Below, piece after piece: positions 13,500-23,700 of a stretch of 43,953 nt of DNA. How positions within the stretch are numbered: the first letter of the stretch is position 1; each line of letters starts with the position of its first letter. The notes under the pieces are model-generated. The model did no database searches. It was not told the DNA's origin and was given only the letters and a program-made list of their open reading frames with translations. Origin of the DNA: Alistipes sp. (GTDB taxonomy: Bacteria > Bacteroidota > Bacteroidia > Bacteroidales > Rikenellaceae). A program made the position numbers and the translations under genes. Location: positions 1 through 43,953 of the forward strand of contig JAFVOR010000016.1 of NCBI GenBank assembly GCA_017505725.1, written 5' to 3'.

Positions 13500-15086
13500 A
13501 TGAAAATAGCTTTAGCACAACTTAATTACACTATTGGAGACATTGCAGGCAATACAGCAAAAATCATCATTGCTGTGGAGCGTGCAAAAGAGGCCGGTGC
13601 CGATGTAGTAATCTTTGCCGAGCAGGCATTGAGTGGTACTCCGGCTTTCGACCTTCTTCGCAAGACAACATTCCTCGAACTCTGCGATGAGGCTCTCGAC
13701 GAGATTGCTTCATACTGCAACGATATCACCGCAGTGGTGGGATCGCCAATCCTTATGCAGAATGGTACGCAAAGTACCGCAGTGGTTATCGAGAACGGAA
13801 AGATCAAACGCTACATTGCCAAGGCAAACATCACCGCGCGTCGTGAGATGGGCTTTCTCAACAGCGGCGAGGGTGCGAAGGTTGTTCGCATCGCCGGCGA
13901 GAAGGTTGCCATCGTTGTGGGTGACGACTTTAGCCACTTGAAGGATGTTGATCGCGATGTCGACATCATCTTCAGTATCAACGCCCGTCGTTATGGCAAA
14001 GGACTTATGTCGTACCGCTACGAGACAATGCACAACCTTGCGTTTGTCGAGTCGAAGACCATTGCTCTCATCAACCACGTTGGTGGTTCGGGCGAGATTG
14101 TCTACGATGGCACTTCGTGCGTAATCGATGGCAAGGGCAATATCGCTCTTCTGATGAAGTCGTTCGAGGAGGACTTTGCGGTTTATGACACTTTGGCTGA
14201 CAACAGACCTTGCGAGTTGCCTCACGAACTCGAGACTCACGAGCGCACAGGCTACATCTACAACGCCGCAGTGCTTGGTCTTCGCGACTATTTCCACAAG
14301 AGTGGCTACACGAAGGCGTGTGTAGGTCTCTCGGGAGGTATCGACTCGGCGGTAGTTGCCAGCTTGGCGGTCGAGGCTCTCGGCAAGGAGAATGTCAAGG
14401 CTCTGCTTATGCCATCGCAGTTCTCTACCGACCACTCGGTGTCTGACGCAACTGAGTTGGCCGAGCGACTCGGTATCGAGTATAGTGTCTTGCCTATTTC
14501 GGAGGCTTATACCTCGGTGGTCAACACCCTCAAACCTGCCATTGGCGGTCACGCATTCGATGTCACCGAGGAGAATATCCAGGCTCGTATCCGCACCATT
14601 ATGCTTATGGCCCTGCAGAATAAGAAGGGCTATATTTTGCTCAACTCGTCGAACAAGAGCGAAAATGCCCTCGGACTCTGTACACTCTATGGTGACACAG
14701 CAGGTGCATTCAGCGTTACGGGCGACCTCTACAAGACCGAGATGTATGACTTGGCACGCTACATCAACAAGATCAAGGGCGAACTTATTCCTGCAAATAT
14801 TCTTGCAAAAGATCCATCGTCAGAGTTGCATCCGGGTCAGAAGGACCTCGATGTCCTGCCTCCATACGATATTGTCGACGCAATCCTTATGCGAATGATT
14901 GAGCAGGGACAGCACCGCGAGGAGATTATCAACGCAGGCTTCGATTCGGAGACTGTCGAGAAGATCCACTCGATGGTGATGCACAACGAGAAAAAACGCT
15001 ACCAGTTCCCACCTGTGTTGCGATTGTCGGCTTGTGCATTCGGTCACGAGCGTCTGATGCCGCTCATCAATAAGTATGGCGATTAG
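13500..15086 (+). CDS. nadE: NAD+ synthase, long form with altered glutaminase (nitrilase-fold) domain
   Basis: 528 aa. The N-terminal nitrilase-like domain (about 1-250) supplies ammonia from glutamine in this family. The C-terminal synthetase (about 255-528) has the PP-loop VGLSGGIDSAVVASLA, the SSNKSENALG block, the GDLYKTEMYDLARY block and KDPSSEL. It makes NAD+ from deamido-NAD+. In the nitrilase part, Glu41 (FAEQALSG) and Lys108 (YIAKANI) of the Glu-Lys-Cys triad can be aligned. The expected ICEDIW motif reads VVGDDFSHL, with Gly141 in place of the nucleophilic Cys. The enzyme may therefore depend on free ammonia (inference). rseC starts 12 bases downstream, which suggests one transcript with rnf. 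Confidence 0.93.
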   Translation: MKIALAQLNYTIGDIAGNTAKIIIAVERAKEAGADVVIFAEQALSGTPAFDLLRKTTFLELCDEALDEIASYCNDITAVVGSPILMQNGTQSTAVVIENGKIKRYIAKANITARREMGFLNSGEGAKVVRIAGEKVAIVVGDDFSHLKDVDRDVDIIFSINARRYGKGLMSYRYETMHNLAFVESKTIALINHVGGSGEIVYDGTSCVIDGKGNIALLMKSFEEDFAVYDTLADNRPCELPHELETHERTGYIYNAAVLGLRDYFHKSGYTKACVGLSGGIDSAVVASLAVEALGKENVKALLMPSQFSTDHSVSDATELAERLGIEYSVLPISEAYTSVVNTLKPAIGGHAFDVTEENIQARIRTIMLMALQNKKGYILLNSSNKSENALGLCTLYGDTAGAFSVTGDLYKTEMYDLARYINKIKGELIPANILAKDPSSELHPGQKDLDVLPPYDIVDAILMRMIEQGQHREEIINAGFDSETVEKIHSMVMHNEKKRYQFPPVLRLSACAFGHERLMPLINKYGD

Positions 15087-15098
15087 TCTGCTTTAGGC

Positions 15099-15521
15099 GT
15101 GAAACAACCGAGCCAAATAGAGCACAAAGGCATAGTCGCATTCGTAGGGTGCGACTTTGTGCGTGTTGCCATCGAGGTGATGGAGGCGTGTGGCTCTTGT
15201 GCCTCGCGCAAGGCGTGTGCTATGGGACAGAGCGACAAACGCGAGATTGTGGTCTATACCGACGATGCCTCTGCTTATTCGGTGGGTGAGGTGGTCAATG
15301 TCTCGGCACGCCAAACCATCGGCATTACGGCTGTACTCTTGTGCTATGTTCTGCCACTTGTGGTGATGATTGCGGCTCTTGCCTCTATGGTGATGCTGGG
15401 TTGCTCGGAGGGTATTGCAGCCTTGGTGTCGTTGGTGAGCATCGCTCTCTACTATGCCATCTTGGGTGCTCTGCACAAGCGAATCTCGAAGAAGATTGTC
15501 TTTACTATTAACAAAATATAA
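15099..15521 (+). CDS. rseC: RseC/MucC-family protein (SoxR-reducing system type)
   Basis: 140 aa, starting with GTG at 15099 (no good in-frame ATG follows before the conserved region). The N-terminal domain has the four-Cys motif EACGSCASRKACAMG, followed by two membrane helices (about 77-97 and 99-122). This is the RseC_MucC family, which in Bacteroidetes and other bacteria stands at the head of rnf operons and is thought to help reduce or assemble Fe-S/redox partners of Rnf. It lies 12 bases after nadE and 16 bases before rnfB. Confidence 0.88.
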   Translation: MKQPSQIEHKGIVAFVGCDFVRVAIEVMEACGSCASRKACAMGQSDKREIVVYTDDASAYSVGEVVNVSARQTIGITAVLLCYVLPLVVMIAALASMVMLGCSEGIAALVSLVSIALYYAILGALHKRISKKIVFTINKI

Positions 15522-15537
15522 TTAACCTGAAAAAGAG

Positions 15538-16392
15538 ATGAATACTCTAATTTTTACAATTGTGACACTCTGTGTCGTAGGCGTTGTGGCGGCTTTGATC
15601 CTCTACTTCGTGGCACAGAAGTTCAAGGTGGAGGAGGATCCTCGCATCGATGATGTCGAGAAGATGCTTCCCGGAGCAAATTGTGGTGGTTGCGGTTTTC
15701 CTGGTTGTCGTGGTTTGGCTTGTGCGCTGGTTGAGCAGGACGATATCTCGGCGCTCTACTGCTCGGTGGGCGGTGCTGAGTGTATGAAGCAGGTAGCCGA
15801 CTACCTCGGCAAGAGCGCACCTGTCAAAGAGCCGCAAGTGGCAACTGTGCGTTGTGGCGGTACTTGCGAGAAGCGTCCCCGCACCTCGACCTACGAGGGT
15901 ACCAAGTCGTGCGCTATCGCATCGAGCGTCTATGTGGGCGAGACCAATTGCGCCTACGGTTGCTTGGGCTATGGCGATTGCGTTGCGGCGTGTGCCTTTG
16001 ATGCCATCCACATCAATCCGGAGACAGGCTTGGCAGAGGTTGATGCCGACAAATGTACCGCTTGCGGTGCTTGTGTGAAGGCTTGTCCTAAGGGTGTTAT
16101 CGAGTTGCGCAAAAAGTGGCCAAAGAATCGCGCCATCTATGTGTCGTGCGTCTCGAAGGATAAGGGCCCTGCTACGATGAAGGCCTGCAAGGCGGGATGT
16201 ATCGGCTGCGGCAAGTGTGCTAAGGTGTGCGAGTTTGGTGCTATCACCATTGAGAATAACCTGGCATTCATCGACTCGACAAAGTGTCGCTTGTGTCGTA
16301 AGTGTGTGGCGGAGTGTCCAACCGGAGCTATCAAGATGATAGGTCTTGCGCCACTCCCTCCAAAAGAGAAACCAACAACCAAAGAGAACTAA
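15538..16392 (+). CDS. rnfB: Electron transport complex subunit RnfB
   Basis: 284 aa. An N-terminal membrane anchor (about 3-24) precedes the RnfB-specific 4Fe-4S motif LPGANCGGCGFPGCRGLACA. Ferredoxin-type clusters follow: CTACGACVKACPKG, CIGCGKCAKVC and CRLCRKCVAECPTG, plus further cysteines at about 137-150 (CAYGCLGYGDCVAAC). RnfB accepts electrons from reduced ferredoxin and passes them into the Rnf complex. It is second in the rseC-rnfBCDGEA operon. Confidence 0.96.
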   Translation: MNTLIFTIVTLCVVGVVAALILYFVAQKFKVEEDPRIDDVEKMLPGANCGGCGFPGCRGLACALVEQDDISALYCSVGGAECMKQVADYLGKSAPVKEPQVATVRCGGTCEKRPRTSTYEGTKSCAIASSVYVGETNCAYGCLGYGDCVAACAFDAIHINPETGLAEVDADKCTACGACVKACPKGVIELRKKWPKNRAIYVSCVSKDKGPATMKACKAGCIGCGKCAKVCEFGAITIENNLAFIDSTKCRLCRKCVAECPTGAIKMIGLAPLPPKEKPTTKEN

Positions 16393-16406
16393 AACTACAA
16401 AAGATA

Positions 16407-17747
16407 ATGAAAACATTTCCGATAGGCGGAGTTCATCCGTCGGATAACAAGGAGTGGAGCAAGGCGAAGGCAATTGAAACGATGGATCTGCCTGATGTCG
16501 TTACTATTCCACTCGCACAGCACATCGGAGCACCTGCCACAGCCATAGTCGCAAAGGGCGATATTGTGAAGGTGGGACAGAAGATTGCCGAGCCTACGGG
16601 CTTTATGTCGGCAAATATCCACGCTCCAATTTCGGGTACTGTTACCGCTGTCGATATGCAGCTCAATGGTCAGGGCTTGCGCCAGATGATGGTCACTATC
16701 AAGCGCGAGGGTGATGAGTGGGCCGAGGGTATCGACCTCTCGACCGAGTTGGTCAAGGAGTGCAACCTCTCCTCTGCAGAGATTATCGCACGCATCAAGG
16801 AGGCGGGCATCGTAGGTATGGGTGGTGCAACCTTCCCAACCCACGTCAAGTTGTCGATTCCCGATGGCAAGAAGGCCGAAATCCTGATTATCAATGGCGT
16901 GGAGTGTGAGCCTTATCTCACCTCGGACTATCGCACAATGCTTGAGCGTGGCGAGGAGTTACTTGTCGGCGTTTCGATTTTGATGAAGGCGGTATCGGTT
17001 GATAGGGCTGTGATTGGCGTTGAGAACAACAAACCCGACGCTATCAAGCATCTCGCCGAACTTGCCAAGGGCTACAAGGGCATCGAGGTCAAGGCTCTCA
17101 AGACAATGTACCCGCAGGGTGGTGAGAAGCAACTTATCGCAGCGGTTACTGATCGTGAGGTGCCTGCGCCTCCTGCACTCCCTATCGATGTGGGTGCAGT
17201 GGTGTGCAACGCATCGACCGCAGTGGCTGTCTACGAGGCTGTGCAGAAGAATAAGCCGCTTGTTCAGCGTGTGGTAACTGTTACGGGCAAGCAGATTAAG
17301 GAGACAAAGAACTTGCTCACCCGCTTCGGAACACCTGTTGCGGCACTTATCGAGAAGTGCGGAGGTCTGCCCGAGTGTGATAACCGCGTATTGAATGGTG
17401 GTCCTATGATGGGTCGTCCAATGTCGAACTCGGCATCGCCCGTTATGAAGGGTTGCTCGGGTATCACCGTGTTGAGTGGAGCCGAGGCGTTGCGAGGCGA
17501 GCCTTCGGCTTGCATCAAGTGCGCCAAGTGTGTCGAGGCTTGCCCTATGGGCTTGGAGCCTTACCTTCTGGCCAAGTTGTCGAAGAAGCAGACTTGGGAT
17601 ACGGTAGAGAAGAATGATATTGTAAGTTGTATTGAGTGTGGCTGCTGCCAATTCACTTGTCCTGCAAACATCGCTTTGCTCGACTATGTGCGACTCGGCA
17701 AGCAGACCGTGATGGGAATCATCCGCGCTCGTAATGCGAAGAAATAA
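16407..17747 (+). CDS. rnfC: Electron transport complex subunit RnfC
   Basis: 446 aa from the ATG at 16407 (MKTFPIGGVHPSDNKEWS), which is preferred because FPIGGVHP is the normal RnfC N-terminus. An in-frame start at 16302 would lie inside rnfB. The NADH/FMN-binding domain shows GMGGATFPTHVKL and ILIINGVECEPYLTSD. The C-terminal half carries two 4Fe-4S motifs, CIKCAKCVEACPMG and CIECGCCQFTCP. RnfC is the peripheral subunit that exchanges electrons with NAD(H). An N-terminal barrel-sandwich part matches the biotinyl-like domain (GTVTAVDMQLNGQ). Confidence 0.96.
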   Translation: MKTFPIGGVHPSDNKEWSKAKAIETMDLPDVVTIPLAQHIGAPATAIVAKGDIVKVGQKIAEPTGFMSANIHAPISGTVTAVDMQLNGQGLRQMMVTIKREGDEWAEGIDLSTELVKECNLSSAEIIARIKEAGIVGMGGATFPTHVKLSIPDGKKAEILIINGVECEPYLTSDYRTMLERGEELLVGVSILMKAVSVDRAVIGVENNKPDAIKHLAELAKGYKGIEVKALKTMYPQGGEKQLIAAVTDREVPAPPALPIDVGAVVCNASTAVAVYEAVQKNKPLVQRVVTVTGKQIKETKNLLTRFGTPVAALIEKCGGLPECDNRVLNGGPMMGRPMSNSASPVMKGCSGITVLSGAEALRGEPSACIKCAKCVEACPMGLEPYLLAKLSKKQTWDTVEKNDIVSCIECGCCQFTCPANIALLDYVRLGKQTVMGIIRARNAKK

Positions 17748-17759
17748 AGGAGAAAAGAT

Positions 17760-18734
17760 ATGGCAAACAGAACTATTGTAGCCTCGGCTCCGCATATCCA
17801 TAGCGACCTCTCGACCAGACGATTGATGGGTGATGTTATCATCGCCTTGATGCCGGCGTTGGCGGTGTCGGTCTATGTCTATGGATGGGGTGTGTTGGCA
17901 GTAACAGCAGTAGCAATTGGCTGCTGTGTGCTTTTCGAAGCATTGATTCAGAAATTTTTGGTGCGCGGCAAGCAGACCGTAACAAACCTTTCGGCTGTGG
18001 TTACGGGCTTGTTGTTGGCGATGAACTTGCCGGCAAATATTCCATTGTGGATTGTTGCGGTGGGTGCGTTGGTCGCTATCGGAGTTGCAAAGATGCCTTT
18101 CGGAGGTCTTGGCAAGAATCCGTTCAACCCTGCAATCGTCGGTCGTGTATTCCTCTTGATTGCCTATCCTGTGCAGATGACATCCTTTGCGTTGCCATCT
18201 GTCGAGGGCTTTGTCGATGCCTACTCGGGTGCAACACCTTTGGCAGCAGCCAAGGCGGGCTTGTTGAACTTTGCCGAGTATGACGCATTGGGAATGTTTA
18301 CGGGCGTTATGGGAGGATCGTTCGGTGAGGTTGCCACATTGGCACTCCTGCTCGGCTTTGCCTACCTCCTGATTCGTCGAGTAATCACCTGGCACATTCC
18401 TGTGTCGATTCTGGCAACCGTTGCAATCTTTGCAGCAATCTATGGAGCATTCTCGTTCGATACGCCTCACCTTGCGTCGAACTTTGCGTTGTTCCACCTC
18501 TTGAGCGGTGGAGTAGTGCTGGGTGCAGTATTTATGGCTACCGACTATGTCACCTCTCCGATGACCACCAAGGGTATGGTCATCTATGGCGTGGGTATCG
18601 GTGCGCTGACAATGGTCATCCGCTTGTGGGGTGCATATCCCGAGGGTATGTCGTTCGCAATTCTCATTATGAACGCTGTCGTACCTCTTATTAATAAGTA
18701 TATCAAACCGCGCCGCTTTGGTGCCAAAAAGTAG
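17760..18734 (+). CDS. rnfD: Electron transport complex subunit RnfD
   Basis: 324 aa, many membrane helices of the NqrB/RnfD family. The N-terminus carries the SAPHIHSDLSTRRLM motif, and FGGLGKNPFNPAIVGRVFLL is the family signature. The YSGATPLAAAK motif at about residue 160 is the site where FMN is attached to a threonine in the family. Integral inner-membrane flavoprotein of the ion-pumping complex. Spacing to rnfC and rnfG is 12 bases each. Confidence 0.96.
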   Translation: MANRTIVASAPHIHSDLSTRRLMGDVIIALMPALAVSVYVYGWGVLAVTAVAIGCCVLFEALIQKFLVRGKQTVTNLSAVVTGLLLAMNLPANIPLWIVAVGALVAIGVAKMPFGGLGKNPFNPAIVGRVFLLIAYPVQMTSFALPSVEGFVDAYSGATPLAAAKAGLLNFAEYDALGMFTGVMGGSFGEVATLALLLGFAYLLIRRVITWHIPVSILATVAIFAAIYGAFSFDTPHLASNFALFHLLSGGVVLGAVFMATDYVTSPMTTKGMVIYGVGIGALTMVIRLWGAYPEGMSFAILIMNAVVPLINKYIKPRRFGAKK

Positions 18735-18746
18735 GAGGGCAGCGAT

Positions 18747-19400
18747 ATGAAGAGTTCATTGAAAAATATGGTGTTGGTGCTCTTCTGCATCACACTTGTA
18801 TCGTCGGCGTGCGTGGGCTTGGTCAATATGATCACCGTAGAGCCTATCGCTAAGGCTAAGGCTGCGGCAGTGCAGGCAGCATTGGCGGAGGTCTTGCCCG
18901 AGTTCGATGCAACCGAAAAGAGCGAGCACGAGGCAGACGAGTTGCTTATTATTGCTCATAAGGCAACAAAGGGTGGCGAGGTTGTAGGCTATGCTATCGA
19001 GAGTGCCACCAAGAATGGCTTTAGCGGCTTGGTACGCCTGATGGTGGGCTTCGATACAAAGGGTACAATCCTCAATGTGAATGTCTTGGAGCAGGCCGAG
19101 ACCCCTGGTTTGGGTGCTAAGATGACCGAGGAGGGCAACCCTCTCTTGGCAAGCATCCAGGGCAAGGAGGCTGCACAGACAAAACTTACAGTAAAGAAAG
19201 ATGGTGGCGATGTCGATGCCTTGACCGCTGCAACCATCTCGTCGCGAGCATACACCGAGGCTGTGGCGCGTGCCTACTCGGTATTCAAGGTTGTAGCCGG
19301 CTGGGAGAAGGAGGTTCAGGCAACAACAGGTGCATCAAAAACTAATGGTGGCGAGGATTCCAACCACGGAAACTTCGAGCCTAAAAGAGGAAAGGAGTAG
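18747..19400 (+). CDS. rnfG: Electron transport complex subunit RnfG
   Basis: 217 aa. One N-terminal membrane anchor (about 7-30) precedes a periplasmic FMN-binding domain. The flavinylation region DALTAATISSRAYTEA has the expected S/T-x-A-T-[IT]-[ST] form, so an FMN is probably attached to the Thr near residue 163. GLGAKMTEEGNP is the conserved NqrC/RnfG block. The last ~20 residues (NGGEDSNHGNFEPKRGKE) are hydrophilic and look like a lineage-specific tail. Confidence 0.93.
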   Translation: MKSSLKNMVLVLFCITLVSSACVGLVNMITVEPIAKAKAAAVQAALAEVLPEFDATEKSEHEADELLIIAHKATKGGEVVGYAIESATKNGFSGLVRLMVGFDTKGTILNVNVLEQAETPGLGAKMTEEGNPLLASIQGKEAAQTKLTVKKDGGDVDALTAATISSRAYTEAVARAYSVFKVVAGWEKEVQATTGASKTNGGEDSNHGNFEPKRGKE

Positions 19401-19402
19401 CT

Positions 19403-20014
19403 ATGACAAATAAAGTAACATTGTTCCTTAAGGAGAAACTTCTCCTCACTTGGCGAGGAGTTATCAAGGAGAACCCAACCTTCGTTCTGGTCTTGGGTAT
19501 GTGTCCGACACTCGGTACCACCACCTCGGCGGAGAATGGTTTTGGTATGGGTGTGGCAACTATGGCGGTGCTGATTATGTCGAATATGGTAATCGCACTC
19601 ATCAAGAATCTCATCCCCGACAAGGTGCGTATTCCTGCCTTTATCGTGGTTATTGCATCCTTCGTAACGGTTGTGCAGATGTTGATGCAGGCCTTCGTGC
19701 CGTCGCTCTACGCCTCGCTCGGAGTGTTCATTCCGCTGATTGTCGTAAACTGTATTATCCTTGGTCGTGCCGAGGCCTTCGCTTCGAAGAATGGCGTATT
19801 CGATTCGGCTCTCGATGGTGTGGGTATCGGCTTGGGCTTTACGCTTTCGCTCACCGTAATTGGTGCAGTGCGCGAGGTGTTGGGTAGTGGCGCAATCTTT
19901 GGTTACGACCTCGGCTGTGGCGACTATATGCCTTTGGTCTTTGTCTTGGCCCCGGGAGCATTCCTTGTGCTGGGATTTTTGATGGTATTGTTCAACAAAT
20001 TCTTAAAGAAGTAG
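19403..20014 (+). CDS. rnfE: Electron transport complex subunit RnfE
   Basis: 203 aa, six predicted membrane helices, NqrD/RnfE family: NPTFVLVLGMCPTLGTTTSA carries the membrane Cys that, with RnfA, is thought to hold an inter-subunit Fe-S cluster. IPLIVVNCIILGRAEAFASK is the second signature. The gene begins 2 bases after rnfG and ends 4 bases before rnfA. Confidence 0.95.
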   Translation: MTNKVTLFLKEKLLLTWRGVIKENPTFVLVLGMCPTLGTTTSAENGFGMGVATMAVLIMSNMVIALIKNLIPDKVRIPAFIVVIASFVTVVQMLMQAFVPSLYASLGVFIPLIVVNCIILGRAEAFASKNGVFDSALDGVGIGLGFTLSLTVIGAVREVLGSGAIFGYDLGCGDYMPLVFVLAPGAFLVLGFLMVLFNKFLKK

Positions 20015-20018
20015 GAGT

Positions 20019-20597
20019 ATGGAGACAACATATTTTGCAATCATTATCGGCTCGATATTCGTAAACAATGTCGTGCTGGCGCAGTTCCTCGGCATCTGTC
20101 CATTCTTGGGTGTTTCGTCGAAGGTCGAGACCTCGATGGGTATGGGAGCGGCGGTAACCTTCGTTATGGCGTTGTCGGGTATTGTCACTTGGCTTATTCA
20201 GAACTACATCCTCGTGCCACTCGGTATCGAGTATATGCAGACCATCGTCTTCATCCTCGTTATCGCATCGTTGGTGCAGATGGTCGAGATTGTACTGAAG
20301 AAGGTCTCTCCTTCGTTGTATCAGGCGTTGGGTATCTTTCTGCCGCTTATTACGACCAACTGTGCAGTACTCGGTGTGGCTATTCTGATGATTCAGAAGG
20401 AGTTTTCTCTGTTGCAGGGCGTTGTGTATAATGTATCGATTGCGTTGGGCTTTGCCTTGGCATTGGTAATCTTTGCGGGCTTGCGTGAGCGCATCGAGTT
20501 CGAGGAGGCACCAAAGGCCTTCCAAGGTGTACCTATCGCCTTGATTACTGCCTCGATTTTGGCAATGGCATTTATGGGATTTTCAGGTTTGGTGTAG
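20019..20597 (+). CDS. rnfA: Electron transport complex subunit RnfA
   Basis: 192 aa, six predicted membrane helices, NqrE/RnfA family. FVNNVVLAQFLGICPFLGVS contains the conserved Cys, and PLITTNCAVLGVAILM the second. It is the inverted-topology partner of RnfE and completes the set B, C, D, G, E, A, so the complex is complete. A 13-bp hairpin follows 23 bases after the stop. Confidence 0.95.
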   Translation: METTYFAIIIGSIFVNNVVLAQFLGICPFLGVSSKVETSMGMGAAVTFVMALSGIVTWLIQNYILVPLGIEYMQTIVFILVIASLVQMVEIVLKKVSPSLYQALGIFLPLITTNCAVLGVAILMIQKEFSLLQGVVYNVSIALGFALALVIFAGLRERIEFEEAPKAFQGVPIALITASILAMAFMGFSGLV

Positions 20598-20620
20598 ACA
20601 AGTCTGAAACTATCTTTTAC

Positions 20621-20651
20621 CTGTCCCTCACCTAAATTAGGTGGGGGACAG
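20621..20651 (+). terminator. Hairpin terminator after the rnf operon
   Basis: A 13-bp stem CTGTCCCTCACCT/AGGTGGGGGACAG (one G-T pair) with a 5-base AAATT loop, followed by TCATTTCA, so the T-run is weak. Confidence 0.65.
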
Positions 20652-20713
20652 TCATTTCACCCTTGCAAATCAACCATTTCGCCCTCGCACTTTTAACTTT
20701 TGCAATAATATGC

Positions 20714-20721
20714 TATCTTTG
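20714..20721 (+). promoter_or_regulatory. -7 element (TATCTTTG) upstream of the outer-membrane barrel gene
   Basis: TATCTTTG fits TAnnTTTG and ends 27 bases before the ATG. The -33 box is not convincing (TTTT near 20691-20694). Confidence 0.5.
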
Positions 20722-20748
20722 TAAGAGTAAATATCCAACTCTTACCCA

Positions 20749-23700
20749 ATGAAGCGACTTACAACACTTGCCTTTTTTCTGATCTTGACTCTTGGTGCTA
20801 TGGCGCAAAACAGAGCCAAGGTGTTCTTCTATATCTTCGACGAGCAGACCAAGCAACCTCTGCAAGGAGCGGTGGTCGAGGTGACATCCACGAAGGATGG
20901 CGCTGACAAGAGCTACTACACCTCGGGCCGAGGCGGTTATATGGAGTTCTCGGTGCCGATGGGGGAGTATAGCGTCACAACCTCGTTTATTGGCTATGCC
21001 GACAAGAGGGTTAAGTGTAGCGCCAACGCAAAGCTGGTAGATTTGGGCAAGGTATATATGCGCGAGTCGGTGACTGCAATCGACAAGGTAGTCAAGGAGG
21101 CTCATCAGTTCCGCACAACGCAGAATGCCGATACCTTAATATATAATGCAGCCGCATTCAAGACCACCAAGGATGCTGAGGCGGAGAGGTTGCTCTCGAA
21201 GATGCCCGGCGTAGTGGTCGAGGAGGGCAAAGTCGAGGTGCAGGGCGAGCAGGTCAAGAAGGTCTTTGTCGATGGTGATGAGTTTTTTGGCGAGGATGTC
21301 ACGATGGCAATCAAGGCGATACCTGCCGAGATTATCGACAAGGTTGAGGTCTTCGACAAGCTGAGCGACGAGGCCGAATTTTCGGGCATCGACGATGGCA
21401 ACAGCTACAAGGCTATCAACTTTGTCACCAAGAAGAGTATGCGCAATGGGCAGTTCGGTAAGGTCTATGGCGGATTGGGCTGGCAACCACAAGCCGACAA
21501 TGTCTCGTTCTACCCTAAATATCTGGTGGGTGGAAATATCAACTCGTTCCATAACAAGCAGAAGTTCTCGCTCATAGGACTATTCAACAACATCAACGAG
21601 CAGAACTTCTCGTTCGAGGATCTGCTTGGTGTCTCCTCGTCGGGTCGAGGTGGCGGAGGCAACCAGTTTATGGTGCGGCCACAAGCCGGTGTAGCCCTTG
21701 TCAATGCAGTGGGTGTAAACTACAACGGCGTGTGGGGTAGACGCAAGAATGTGAAGTTTCAGGGTAGCTATTTCTTCAATAATACCAATACACGCAACAA
21801 CTCCGAGCAGATAACTTGGTACGAATCGCCTGCGCCGTATGGTACGCTCTACTCCCTGTCGCAGTCGCACAAAATCAACAACAACCACCGCTTGAATGCT
21901 CGACTCGATTGGAAGATTTCGCGCCGACAGCAACTCACTTCGCGAACCAATATCAGCTATCAGGGACATCGCCCTACAACCATTACCGAGGGTTACTCGA
22001 ACAACGATACCGACCTCGATACTGTAGGTATGGAGGGCATAGCCTTCCGTTCTCTTGCCTACAACGCCCGCTCGAGCGAGAACCGTATGCGCGGTATCAA
22101 TGCCAATGAGTTTTTGCAGTACCGCTTGCGCTTGGGTGCACCGGGTCGCACGATGACCATCACTGCCCGTGCCGGCTATCGTGACAATCGTGCTACACGA
22201 AAGATTATGGAGAATAACGCCAGCGCTATTCCATTCGATTCGCCTCTCTATGAGTCGCTCTACAACGACTACTTTGGCGAGGGCAAGTCGTGGTACGATA
22301 TGGCAGAGAATCCGTTGCTTTTCGAGCCGATTCGTGAATATATCGATGTTCCGACCTACACCTACAACTTGCGTGGAGGTATCAACTACAACGAGCCGAT
22401 AGCCCGTAATTGGACCTTTATGGCGCAGTACAATGTCATCTACCGCAACCAGAGCAAGGAGCAACTCGCCTGGTATGCCGACGAGAGCTATCAGCCCGAA
22501 ACAGATCGCCCTATTGATGCTCTGTCGATAAACTCGTCGACCAACACGCTTACCCATCGTGTCGGCCCGGGTATCCGTTACTCCAAGAAGCGAAACAACT
22601 TTGTGTTGCGTCTATCCTACGAGAATCTCTCACGCAATGGTAGTTTCGAGAATGGCGCAAACACATCGAGCCTTGTCCAGAAGCAGTACCATAGTGTGCA
22701 GTATCATACGATGTTCCGTTACGCCTTCAATAAGCAGAACTCGTTGCGTATTCAGTTCCGTTCCAACTCCGAAGCACCGAGTGTAACACAACTGCACAAT
22801 ATCTTCGATGTCTCGTCACCTCGCAATATCAGTGTTGGCAACAGCAACCTCGCACCCGAGTATTCGCATAGTGGCAGCATTCGCTACACCCTCTCGTTGG
22901 CCGAGAAGGGGCAGACCTTTATGGCAATGATTCGTGGCGAGTACTATCAGAATGCCATTTCGGGCTCGACGCTCTACAATGCAAAGGGTTGGAGAATGCC
23001 CGATGAGATGAATGGCATAGCCATCCCTAAGGATGAGATGGGCAAGCCATACCGCCCAACGCAGATTACCTCCTACGAGAATATCAGTGGCTTGTGGTCG
23101 GTGCGTGCCAATGTCGCCTATGGAGTGCCGCTCTCCTTTATGAAGTGCAACCTCAATATGGCGGCAAATGTCCGCTACTCGGTTACTCCGAGCGCACTCT
23201 ACGATGCAGGGGCATCGCCCGAGGAGTTATTGCAGAATGTGGCTGAACACCGCTATAGCATCAACAAGACGAACAATATAGGCTACACCTTCAGAGTCGC
23301 TCTGGGTAGTAATATCTCGGAGAATATCGACTTTACCGTATCGTGGCGAGGCACCTACAATCAGGCTTGGAACACCCTTGCTACGGCCGACAATGGCGAG
23401 AAAATGGTGAATAGCTACTTCCGCCATACCGCCTCGGCTTCGGTCAAGTGGATATTTGGCGCGGGCTTCACATTGACCGCCAATGCCGCCTACCACCAAT
23501 ATCTCGGCTTCTCGAACAACTACAACGAGCAATATCTGCTCTGCAATCTCTATCTTGGCAAGCAGGTGTTCAAGAGTCGTCGTGGCGAGGTGCTTATTGG
23601 TGTGAATGACCTGTTCAACCAGAACACAGCATTCAGTCGCTCAGTTGGCTCGGGCTTCACTCGCAATGTACTCAACAGTACGGTTGGTCGCTACTTCATC

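Noticed and set aside
15510-15537. Rex-type operator half site (TTAACAA) before rnfB
   Set aside because: Only a half site with no matching partner at proper spacing.
16302-16406. Upstream start for RnfC
   Set aside because: It would lie inside rnfB and lacks family similarity; FPIGGVHP begins at 16407.
16959-18497. 512-codon antisense open frame over rnfC and rnfD
   Set aside because: Its residues are low-complexity (rich in Arg, His, Cys, Gln) and it crosses two intact genes. It is a codon-bias artefact.
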